Source of the DNA: Fomitopsis serialis
Taxonomy: Eukaryota > Basidiomycota > Agaricomycetes > Polyporales > Fomitopsidaceae
DNA length: 57,675 bases
Direction: 5' to 3'
NCBI RefSeq assembly: GCF_022376445.1
Contig: NW_025955209.1
Coordinates: 1 to 57,675, forward strand
Part shown: one piece after another, positions 11,253-20,781 of the stretch
How positions within the stretch are numbered: position 1 is the first letter of the stretch
Layout: each line of letters opens with the position of its first letter
Translations under genes and position numbers: made by a program
The notes under the pieces: model-generated
Seen by the model: the letters and a program-made list of their open reading frames with translations, nothing else
Database searches by the model: none
What the model was told of the DNA's origin: nothing

Positions 11253-11793
11253 TGGACCGTGTCACAGGCTACAGCCGGGCGAGATGTCAATGTTGTCGCG
11301 GACGTAGCAGGAGAGCCAGCATGCGAGCTTCCTGGCGGCGAGGAGGGAGACGGGATGTGCGCAAACGAATGAAAGTGGATGGGCGTGTTGCCGCGACGAT
11401 GCGCGTACTCTGCACGCTGCTGACTAAGCCCGACGCCGGGATCTGCTCCTTCTTTTGGCAACTAGTGCTGAGTCAGACGTTGACTGAGTCCTTCATTTGC
11501 ACACCACGGCATGGGTCTTCTTCCACTCACTGGGTCCGTCATACATGGGAAGATTGCAGGGTAGTGGCTTCCGAAAGACACGCTCGGACTTACTCCTGGA
11601 GTAAGGGTGATCATGAGACGATACATCGCTCAGCGCAAGTGAGTGCTCAGCGGAAGGGCCGGCAAGCCGGCGGACCTGTGAGCCTCCGTACACTCTCTAT
11701 CACGATGAAAATCGAGATGCGATACCTATATAATAAGCTGAGGCTGCCAGAAATGCCTCAACGGCGTATCCGAGATAGCACACCAACCCCGTC
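11253..11793. promoter_or_regulatory. Divergent intergenic region, MGM1 / aldolase
   Basis: Both flanking genes start at the edges of this 541-base interval. A TATA-like sequence (CTATATAATAAG) lies near 11726, about 65 bases before the aldolase start, and is a plausible core promoter element for that gene. The rest contains only overlapping short frames without motifs. Confidence 0.45.
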
Positions 11794-12834
11794 ATGGCAC
11801 CTAACAGCACTCCTCCCCCTTCGGGCGTGTACGTTCCCGCTGTTCTCTATTTTGACGAGAACGAGGATTTCGATGTACCCGCTATTCAGGCACACGTTCT
11901 CCGGCTGGCGAAGGTCAGCCATGCGATGACTGAGCTCATGGCCACGAACTGACAAGCGCATGGGATGCCAGGGCGGTGTGACAGGCATCCTCGTCCAGGG
12001 CAGCAACGGCGAGGCACAGCACTTGTCGCACGACGAGCGGAAGGAGGCAATCCGTATCACGCGGAAGACCCTCGATGACAATGACTTTCAACAAGTGGTG
12101 ATCATTGCGGGAACCGGTGCGCAATCGACCCGCGAGACGAAGAAGCTCTGCAAGGACGCCGCGGAAGCGGGGGCTGCCTTCTGCCTTGTCCTCACACCCT
12201 CTGTATGGCCAACCCAGATGACACCGGCGAACATCCTGAAATTTCATAGAGATGTCTGTGCTCTCGTTGAACTCCCAGTCTCCCTCACACTGAATACTCT
12301 CCACAGGTTGCAGATGCCTCACCTATCCCGACGATGGTGTACAATTTCCCGGTCGTCACCGCTGGACTGAACCTGGATTCCGACATCATCGGAGAGCTCG
12401 CCCAGCACCCAAACATTGTCGGTACCAAACTATCCTGCGGGACCGTCGGCAAGCTCCACCGGCTCACTTCGACTGTCCCTATCACCAAGTTCGCTACCTT
12501 CCCCGGCGTCTCCGATGTCTTCCTGCAAGGGCTCGTGTCTGGCAGTGCAGGCCTCATCGGCGCGCTCCCCAACGTAGCGCCGAAGGCGCACATGGAGGTG
12601 TACCGGTTGTACAAGGCCGGGAAGATTCAGGAGGCAGAGAAGATCCAGGCTCTGCTGGGCCACGCTGATTGGGAGTTGGGCAAGCTGGGCAGCATTGGGG
12701 GTATCAAGGCGGTGGTCTCGAAACACTTCGGGTATGGAGAGACGATCGTGCGGGGGCCTCTCAGTGCGGCGGTCGTGACGCCGACGAGCACTACGAAGCT
12801 GGAGGAGCTGATTGCATTTGAGAAATCGCTGTAA
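11794..12834 (+). CDS. DHDPS-family aldolase (4-hydroxy-2-oxoglutarate aldolase type)
   Basis: Three exons (11794-11913, 11972-12253, 12307-12834) encode 309 residues. The protein is a class I Schiff-base lyase of the dihydrodipicolinate synthase superfamily. Fungal single-domain members like this are usually annotated as 4-hydroxy-2-oxoglutarate aldolase or related lyases, but the substrate cannot be read from the sequence. Visible motifs are the substrate-carboxylate loop GSNGEAQHLS, the catalytic Tyr in MVYNFP, and the Schiff-base Lys in IVGTKLS. The barrel continues through GLVSGSAGLIGALPN. Length and phases fit the family. The start is the first ATG after the TATA-like box. Confidence 0.88.
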
Positions 12835-13099
12835 ACGTCAACTGTATCGATAGATTTTTATATCTATGCTAGCGAACGAAATGCGCGCTCGAGGTTGTCA
12901 ATGTCAGAACGCATCTGTCTTGGATGCCGTCTCGGAGGCGGCGAGCTTATGACGACATGCAGCTGTAACATCGCTGCTTCTTGCTGAATACACATCTCCG
13001 CTTCGTCTGAGCTTATAACTTTAAGGTCGTTCACATCGGATCTCTGCGATACCCATCTTTGTGCGTACTGCAGACCTTACAATCAGCAAACCTCTCACT

Positions 13100-14437
13100 A
13101 TGCCGACTGCAATTGTCACTGGCGCAACTGGTGAGTCTCATGTGAGCCTTCGAAAGCTCAACTTGTCATTCATGCTGGTCCAGGTATCCTCGGTCGCGAG
13201 ATTGTCTACGAGCTTGGACGTCATCCGCAAGAATGGACTACGGTCCATGCGCTTTCGCGTTCGAAGAAGGACGTATACCCATCTAACATTGTCCATAACT
13301 TCATCGACCTCACGGCGGATGTGCAGGAGGTGGCAAAGGAGCTGAAGGATGTGTCGGCTGACTATATCTTCTTCGCTGCATATCTACTCAAGGGTTCGGA
13401 GGAGGACAATACCAAAGTCAACGGTGAGCTGCCAACATCTGAGTCACGTTGAACGAGGCTCAACCTGTATAGGTGATATGCTGGAGAACCTCTTCAAAGC
13501 CCTCGAGATCAACAATGCCGTCTCGCATATCAAGCGTATCGTCTTGGTCACCGGATGCAAGCAGTATGGCGTCCACCTCGGTCGCCCCAAGAACCCCATG
13601 GTCGAGTCTGATCCTTGGCTCCCCGAGCCGCCCTACCCACCCAACTTCTACTATCGCCAACAGCGCAGCCTGCACGCCTTCAGTGCAAAGCATGGCATCG
13701 AATGGGTCGTCACCTACCCAAACGAAGTCATCGGCTTCGCTAAAGGTAACTTCATGAACCTTGCCGCGTCGATCGGGCTCTACGCCGCGGTGCACCGCGA
13801 ACTCGGCACAGGCGAGCTGCCCTTCCCCGGCGGGGCGACGTTCTACGAGAAGTTCGACTCCTTAACGTACAGCCGGCTACACGCCGAGTTCTGCGTGTGG
13901 GCTGCGACCGCGCCCGGCGCGAAGAACCAGGCGTTTAACGTCGTGAACGGCGATGTCGAGAGCTGGTCGAATATGTGGCCGAAGCTCGCTGCGCGCTACG
14001 GGATGACGGTCCCCGGCGACCAGTTCTCGCGCCCTGCACCGGACGCGTCGGATGTGCCCATGGCGGACAACCCGCCGATCTCGTTCTTGGCGAAGGCCCT
14101 AGGACTACAGGGCAAGACAGCGCAGTCGCACATCGAGCAGACGATCGACCTCGCGAAGTGGAGCCAGAAGCCGGAGGTGCAGGCGGCCTGGGAACGCCTC
14201 GCTGAGCGGGAGGGCCTTGAGAAGGACGCATTCGAAAAGGCGACGTGGATGTTCTCGGGCTTCGTGTTGGGTCGCAACTTCGACGTGATAGTCAGCATGA
14301 GCAAGGCGAGAGCTGCGGGGTGGACGGGGTACCACGATACGTGGGAGAGCTTTGAGAAGGTTTTCGACCAGCTCGAGAGCGAGAAGATATTGCCCAAGGC
14401 AATTGGCAGATTCGTCGGGTGGTCGATGCAGCAGTGA
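13100..14437 (+). CDS. PRISE/5-beta-reductase-like short-chain dehydrogenase
   Basis: Three exons (13100-13130, 13184-13423, 13473-14437) encode 411 residues. The fold is an extended short-chain dehydrogenase of the PRISE type (progesterone 5-beta-reductase/iridoid synthase-like), which reduces enone carbon-carbon double bonds with NADPH; the natural fungal substrate is unknown. The N-terminal nucleotide motif TGATGILGRE is interrupted by the first intron. RIVLVTGCKQYGVHLG and FYYRQQRSL resemble family active-site segments, with the Tyr-containing FYYRQQ in place of the classic YxxxK arrangement. The C-terminal half carries WPKLAARYGM and a Trp-rich tail. All phases agree. Confidence 0.87.
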
Positions 14438-14954
14438 AGTCACTGAGGGAGTATACTGTTTTTCAGCCAAAACATGTAGATCAGAGCTGTAGTAGACATG
14501 GCCCTGTCTTGACTTTGGCTACACCGCATGGCATGGCATGCCGTACCAGCCCGGGCCGTGCACGCGACAGCATGCTTCAGACGCAAGTCCGATTCAAAGG
14601 GGCATAGTCTCTGGCAGCGAAGTCACGTAGCTGGAGGCTGCCAAAGTTGCGACTGGCAGACGTGCTTTCACTCTGAGTCGAGCGAAACAGACTGTGAGGA
14701 TGTTGCCCGCCGCCAGGCCGCCTCACGCGTGCGCGTGAGCGCTTGAGCGCTTGAGCAGTCGTGAGCGCGTAACGCCGGACCGTGCGCTTCCGCAGATCAA
14801 GATCGACGCGTTCGGGCGCCACACTTGCCAGCGGCCCGCCCGCATCCTCCTCATCTTATCCGTCCCTCCGTCCCCACTGCCTGCAGCCATAACACTGCGC
14901 ATCAGACGTTGCGAAGCTCTTTTTTGTCTAGGTATTGTGTGATCTGCTTTGTTC
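14438..14954. other. Intergenic, no gene seen
   Basis: This gap lies between the reductase gene and the right copy of the 1.1 kb element. The sequence near 14720-14765 contains short GCGCTTGAGC-type repeats and alternating GTGCGC. There are no supported frames or RNA genes. Confidence 0.45.
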
Positions 14955-16078
14955 ACGCGCCGGATCGGCGCGTGCCAAGCAGTTGCCATTTCCAGTCGTC
15001 CATTGTTCCGCATTTGGACGCGGTGTGGACCCACAAAGTCCCATGAGGCGATCTGCAAGTGATTGATTGGCCGGAGCACATCGATAGGACGGTGTAACAG
15101 AGCTTCCGTGGACCATGCCCGGATTTGGGCCGTGTGCAAGAAGTGTGCCACTCCCGCCCGCGCGTATAAAGGAAGCAGCTATCCGCGACTTCCGCCCAGT
15201 TCGTCTTTCTTCTCGTCCCATCATCTCCCTTTCCTCTGATCCCCCCCCTCCCATGTCATGTCATCGGGGCGTACCTGTGTCTTGTACTCGTAGCTGCTAC
15301 CGGATATCAGTCCCCGCTTACTGACCTCGCCGTGTAGTGAGCCACTCAGGCTGCGGGCCCCGGAGGTGTACGCCACCAACGCCACTCGTCAAGGTATGTT
15401 ATACTCCTCGGTCAAGGACCGTATCCTGACGTTTCCTGGCGTTGCCTTCGTTCGTCAGCCGCAAGTTCTGTTCGATGTTCACCGCCACAATCGTTGTCAA
15501 CCTCCGCCACTCCCAGCCACCAGTCAGCCGCAAGATCGTCCATTTAAGAGCGTGTCGCTGAGCCTGTTCTGTATTGTTTCTTCTCACTTGCTCGTCTGTG
15601 TCCTGCATGTTCGCCTGCGCCATATGTCCCGTCTAGTATACGCTCAGCTGATTGTTGTCATCAACGCAAGCCTATGTGATTCTGTGAGTGGTGAGGAGGT
15701 CTTCCTTCGTCGTCGTCGCTCAAATACTAATTCTCTACATAGTCAAGTCTTCTGATTCAAGACCGGGTCGTCAAGCGCTGCAACTCCGCTGCTCAAGACG
15801 TTGCTCGAGGCCACCTCTCGGTCTCAGCTCGCTTGCTTATCAGTATGTAATCATGGCTGTTCACTCCGTTGCTCCTTGCTAACGTCGCTCGCGTCAGTTG
15901 GTTCCAGGGTCAAGCGCTGCAAGTGTAGCTGCCTCCATTGGGCCGGCCGATGTCAAATGCCGCAACGTAGGCTGCGTCAAGGCGGGAGACGAAGCTAATG
16001 CAAGGGTCAAGCGCTGCAAGTTGAGCTGCCTCCAGTACAAGCTCTTTAAGGGTCAAGCGCCGGAAGCAGGGGCCGAAG
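14955..16078 (+). repeat. Right copy of the 1.1 kb inverted repeated element
   Basis: This is the reverse complement of 1200-2300. In this orientation it has a conserved leader (14960-15120), a TATA box GCGTATAAAGG at about 15170, a pyrimidine-rich stretch, and an exon-like segment ending CGTCAAG|GTATGTT near 15399. There follow an intron-like segment GTGAGT...CATAG (about 15684-15742) and another, GTATGT...GTCAG (about 15844-15898), with a GCTAAC branch-like site. After it come KRCK-type units (VKRCKCSCLH, VKRCKLSCLQ). Homology to the left copy stops inside this last part near 16078, so the long tandem array of the left copy is missing. The same splice-like sites are conserved in the left copy. 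Confidence 0.75.
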
Positions 16079-16235
16079 AAAACGTAGACAGCTTGCGCAG
16101 GCCGAGGAGCCTGAGAATCAGCGAGTAGGCGCGGAGGACTCGAGGAGGGCAACCTTAGGGCCGGGCGTTTCGCGCCACACGTACCGGGTTGAATACTTCA
16201 CTAAGCGCCGGTTCCGGGTGGACGAGATCCAAACG

Positions 16236-16460
16236 GGATACTGTATCGGGCCGGGATCTCGGCCGGACAGGGTACTCGGTCAGTCGACCACCGTGGGCTC
16301 GATCTCAAAGTTGATCACAAGAAAACTATACCAGGAGGTAGAGGAGGATTCTGAGAGTCGACTGGTATGCATAATTTGTTGTAAGACTGGGAATTGAGCC
16401 TACGGCACTCGACTGACCGAGTACCATGTCCGGCCGAGATCCCGGCCCGATACAGTATGC
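16236..16460. repeat. Long imperfect inverted repeat (foldback)
   Basis: The left arm, about 16236-16305, pairs with the right arm, about 16393-16460. Over roughly 68 bases only a few positions differ; both arms contain, in complementary form, ATACTGTATCGGGCCGGGAT and GGTACTCGGTCAGTCGA. The loop is close to 87 bases. The transcript would form a strong hairpin. It may be a small foldback transposon or a precursor of small RNAs. The right arm resembles a tRNA T-loop but no complete tRNA can be folded. Confidence 0.8.
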
Positions 16461-16559
16461 ATCAGCGTCGACTCGATCGCCGGTGCGATCGGCGAGTCGG
16501 ATCACCGTCTTCCGGCGATCCAAAGTTGGCAAGCTGCGAGCCCGGACTTTACGGACACC

Positions 16560-16906
16560 CCGACAGTCGTACCGAAGTCTTTCTGGCTGAAGCTGACCCA
16601 ACGTTGCACAAGAGATCCGTAGCGTAAGTTGTGAAGGTACTGGATCGAGGAGACTCAGTCATTCTGCCAAGGCGATGCCAGTGGAACACTATGTACCTAG
16701 TGAGCGCTGTCACACATCGAAAACGCCGAGGCGTCTAGATGTCGTGACTAAATGGAATACCCTCCTCCTCCTCCTCCGAGGGCCGCCGGCCGCTCACCGT
16801 CATCCATATCCGGTACCAGTACTACTACTACAACTTCCGTCCTTCTGCACTTGTTATCGAACCGCCACCACTGCGAGCTTGAGTCGTCCAATATCTCTGT
16901 CCTCCA
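16560..16906 (+). promoter_or_regulatory. Duplicated upstream region of MYND family copy 1
   Basis: From about 16560 to the start codon this region matches the upstream region of copy 2 on the opposite strand (about 25642-25890). It includes GCAAGAGATCCGTAGCG-like sequence, GATCGAGGAGACTCA and the long stretch before the ATG. The gene was therefore duplicated together with its presumed promoter. A (CTC)n tract near 16761 is expanded here compared with copy 2. Confidence 0.65.
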
Positions 16907-18694
16907 ATGTCTTCGGGGCAGCGGTTGTCCGGGATTGACACTGATTGGCTTCCTCTTTCACTTTTGCCGAAAACAAACTTACCAGTATGCTTGCCACAGG
17001 CTCTGCTCGACGAACTCAAACTTCAGGTCGATCCAGACTTTTACTCTGAGCAGTCGATCATCTTCGGGCGCGACGAAAAGGATGCCAGAGTGTTCCCTAT
17101 GCGTCACTTGATACTACGACACTACGTACTCGCACTAGGAGACGCGGATACGACAATCGACGAATCATGGGCCGGCCATAACGACAACGATTGGTCCCTC
17201 CCGCAGATCATGCCCGATGGGAGCGGGAGCACATACCTCCACTTCGCCGTCAGGCTCGATGACGTGCCGTTCGTATACGAATGCATCCGTCTTGGGGCCG
17301 ACGTCAACCGTAGGGACGTCAAGGGGCAGACACCGCTGTACTGCGCCATGCACGAGTTGTTTGGGTTCTCACTCGAATTGGCAGAGCGACAGCTGCGCCA
17401 CAAGGGCACCGAGGACGAAAGCCTCGCCATATCCACCATCGCGCGGTTGCGACACATAGCGAAGATTCTAGTCGAGCAGCACGCCGATATCAAAGTTCCG
17501 CCTCACGGGGATCTGCTCTACCACGTTGTCAGCCTCGCTTGGGTGACCCTCGAAGTAGAACTACTCGAGCTGTTTGGGCTCTACGGAGTCCCTTCTGACT
17601 ACTTCGAATTCCTCTCGGAAGCCCCGGATCCACAGTTGGATACTTGGGAAATCAATCCCGCCGGAGTATCAGCTTGCAGGGAGCTGGCGGCGCGTTTCGC
17701 TGCTACTTTACCATCGAGAATGGAACCAATAACGCGACCACCACGTAAATGCCCTTGTTTGTCGGGAAAGCCACTCGCCGAATGTCACGGATCGGGTGAC
17801 CACCCATATCCTCCCACATTTGCGTGCATCTGCAGGTCGACGAAGACATATGAAAACTGCTGCAAACGCAGAGCCGAATTGGTCGAGAGATGGGACCAAG
17901 AACGGGGGTGCATGGCTGTCACCCAGCGCAAGATGGAAGGGAATACGACGACCTACATCTCCTTTACCTCTGTGGGCACGGCAAGGAACACCGTATGGCC
18001 GGATACGGGAAAGAAGACTCCGTCAGAGCTCGTTGAGATGGCCGTCGAGTATAACGACACCCAAAATGAAGAGAAAGCTGACCCGGCTTTCCGGTATGTG
18101 GTGACTGAATTGAACTATCTGCCTATGTCAGTGCTCCATGCCGAAGAATCCGTATTCGTCTGACAGATGAAACATCTTCAGGCCTGAGGGAGACTGGCTG
18201 GGCTCAAAATCCCTGGGCAAGAAACTCAGCCTTGGCTGGAATCTTTACGTCGACCAGTACATTGCATCCGGCCAAGACACTCGGAGTGTCTCCCAGATCG
18301 AACGGGCTGCCAAGCTGGATGCGTTTTGGCAGCCCCTATGGAAGAGATGTGAGGCATCCGGATGTAAGACGATAGAGCGTCCAGGGCTCAAGATGAAGCG
18401 CTGCCATGGGTGTCAAAAGGTTCGTGATCCTCGTCATTGTACGATCCCATGTTTGTTCATCTGGCAGTATAGATATATTACTGCGGCGCGCCGTGCCAGA
18501 AAGCACATTGGAAGGAGCACAAGGATGCATGCAAGAGACAAGACCACCCACTCCAGATGTTGCGATCGCAGAGGATCTACTCAACTATTCTCAACGAGAT
18601 CATCAAACCTGCGCAAGAACGGTTACTGCAGGGCTCAGAGTACGTGCATGTATCCTCGCAAGTTTGTACTAATTCTGAACATTTTCACATCTGA
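16907..18694 (+). CDS. Ankyrin / SEC-C-like / MYND zinc-finger protein, copy 1
   Basis: Three exons (16907-18093, 18182-18419, 18473-18694) encode about 548 residues. The N-terminal half has ankyrin-like repeats (GSTYLHFAVRLDDVPFVYEC, ADVNRRDVKGQTPLYCAM). Near residues 275-320 there are two Cys-rich segments (CPCLSGKPLAECHG and CICRSTKTYENCCKR) resembling SEC-C zinc-binding motifs. The C-terminus is a MYND zinc finger: CEASGC, CHGCQK, then IYYCGAPCQKAHWKEHKDAC. MYND domains bind proline-rich partners; the target here is unknown. The first intron (88 bases, GTATGT...TTCAG) removes frame differences that otherwise separate family members, which supports this model. The third exon begins after an unusual CAGTATAG acceptor chosen to keep CQK-IYYC in phase. 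Copies 2-4 follow below. The exact C-terminal end could differ if one more intron is spliced. Confidence 0.82.
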
Positions 18695-19192
18695 CGGCTG
18701 TAGACCAACAAAGCCTGCAGACTCCGAGGAACCTGCTATTTGAGGCCGCGCTAACTGCGTGAGTTTAATATGCATTGGAGATGATACCTAGCTCATGGAC
18801 GTAAAGCTGCCATTGTTGTACGAAGGAGTCGGGTGAGCTAAAGATCATTGACGGCGGATTTTGCAGAAACGGTATGACCTGTACGAGCACCGTGTATGTG
18901 CAGCCCAAGAGGGCGCATTGTAGACGACCCAGGACCGAACGCAATCTCATGTAAGTAACAGCTGCTTGCGTACTATGAGCTGGCCCGACGCGTGGATGTA
19001 CGCGCGGCGGCTGTGAGGCGCGACGTCATCGCCCGAAAAGGTAAGCCGGACGGAGGGCGGGGCGCGCCACCTGATCGGGAGGGCCCCCAGGTCCCAGGCG
19101 CGTCAGGGTGTCACCCACTAGGCCGACGCCCCACCGTGTATATAGCCCATCCGCATCCGCCCCTCCGCCAGCATATAAACTCTCCACCCACC
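18695..19192. other. Intergenic with core promoter of the next gene
   Basis: I see no gene. A TATA box (GCATATAAAC) at about 19171-19180 lies only some 15-20 bases before the start codon of the next gene, with a GC-rich stretch upstream. Confidence 0.5.
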
Positions 19193-20475
19193 ATGTCCGC
19201 CACTCCAGACATCCCCGCACCCACCCCATCCAGCGAACAGAGCGTATACTTCGACGCACCCATCATGCACTTTTTCTCTCGCAATAACGACGACAAAGCC
19301 CACGACGAGCCTACGCAGGTTGCGGACACCAATGGCGCGCATCAGGGCACTGACCCCCAGCCGTCTGTCGCGATCGCTCCTGACCCAGTCGTGAACCGCT
19401 ACCACGAGAACCTCGAGGACGAGCAACAGGAGCTCGACGGCAAGAAGCCGGCCGCGACCACCTTGTCTGCTATTCCCGAAGGCTCCCACAGACGTGCGGG
19501 CAGCCCGCCGTCTGATTCAGGCTACGGCTCGTCCTCGCCCAACACGGCCGCCCGCCCACCAGAGCGATCTGCCTCCCGCGCGTCGCGTAGAAGTCTCAAG
19601 CCTGTCCCCGTCGTCTGGAAGGACGGTCAGCCTGGCAGCGAAACCGATGACGACACCTACGCTGATCCAGGAGCCGACAACCGAGCTCGACGCGCGACCT
19701 CTATGCGCTCACTCCGCACGTCCACTAGTCGGCGCGATCGTGATGGCTATGACCACGAAAGCGTTCGCAGCACGCCCGCCTCACGCTTCTCGGACCGCCG
19801 CCGACGCGTAAGCCTGAGCGGGGGCAGTTTTGCGGGAGGCGCAGGGACAATCGGCCCTGAAGCAACACCCCAACTAGACGATACACAGTCATTCGTGGCA
19901 AGGGCGAAGAGCGCGGAGGCAGAACTGACTCCGAAGCAGAAGTCTAAGATCGAGAAAGCTTCAGGTACAGACCTTTTCGTCAGCACTCAGGAACACTACT
20001 CACCAGTACTGGAGTACAGCTAAGGAGGGCAAGCGCCTCTCGAAAGTGCTGAAGTCCGAAGCGAAGTCGGAGGCGAAAGCCATCGAGCAGGCCATCCGCG
20101 AGCTCGCGGATATTCAGAAGATGCAGAAGACCGCATTGAAGGAGGAGAGTCGCGCGGTCGCCAGCCACGCGAAGGCGCTGCGCACATTCCACAAAGAGGA
20201 GCTGGAGTACCTCGCCGCTCGGGCACGGTATGAGAAAGCGCAGGCCGAGCTGGCAGCGGTGGAGGATGGCAGAGACGCCGCGCGCGAGCACGCACAGGAA
20301 GTCACGGAAATGATGCAAGAGAAGAGTAAGGAGGTTGACTGGTTGCGGGCGCAGAAGGCTGCAGACGATGTAAGTTGTTCCCCGTTGCATTTTCGTGTAC
20401 GTACCGAACTTGACCAATTTGTGACTGTAGCGCGAACGACAGGCGAAGCTTGTGCAATTAACGGGCAAGTCATAA
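19193..20475 (+). CDS. Disordered Ser/Pro-rich protein with C-terminal coiled coil
   Basis: Three exons (19193-19964, 20020-20369, 20431-20475) encode 388 residues. The first 250 residues are low-complexity and rich in Ser, Pro, Asp and Arg, with likely phosphorylated SP and RxxS sites (SASRASRRS, RRRRVSLSGGS). From about residue 245 a long charged coiled coil follows (KEGKRLSKVLKSEAKSEAKA, ELEYLAARARYEKAQAELAA). The protein resembles the agaricomycete family often annotated as 'DNA-binding protein Ncp1', but I see no known DNA-binding domain, so that name is tentative. Phases agree at both introns and the last exon is only 45 bases. Confidence 0.8.
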
Positions 20476-20781
20476 CTCCCAACGCATCTAGGGGTCCTCA
20501 GTGTGCTTCATAAGACTTGATACCCATAGCCTGCTCCCATATGATGTATTATATACTCCTTGAATAATGTCTCATGACGAAGACTTTTTGATGTTCTGCA
20601 CGACAACTTAAGGGCAAGAGCCAACAGACGCGACCAACGTGACCGTGACGCGTACGATTGAATAATTGAGCGCTTGCGCCACAATTGCGCTCTCGTTCAA
20701 GCCACACGACTTGATCCTTGCCGCCATCTCTGTGTCTGCTGAACTCGGGGTGAAACCAGTACCAATCACAATTTACGCCAC
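20476..20781. other. Intergenic, no gene seen
   Basis: A 306-base gap between two genes on the same strand. AT-rich sequence near 20540-20575 fits a 3' untranslated region with polyadenylation signals. Nothing else is recognised. Confidence 0.45.

Noticed and set aside
14955..16078. Solo LTR of a retrotransposon
   Set aside because: The TATA box fits, but I found no TG...CA ends, no target-site duplication and no retroelement coding nearby, and the spliced, KRCK-containing part is not LTR-like.
16385..16410. tRNA gene
   Set aside because: A GGCTCAATTCC-like sequence resembles a T-loop, but the acceptor, D and anticodon arms cannot be formed and the sequence is part of the inverted repeat.
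18094..18181. Premature stop and pseudogenisation of MYND copy 1
   Set aside because: The stop lies inside the 88-base first intron; after splicing the reading frame continues into the MYND domain.
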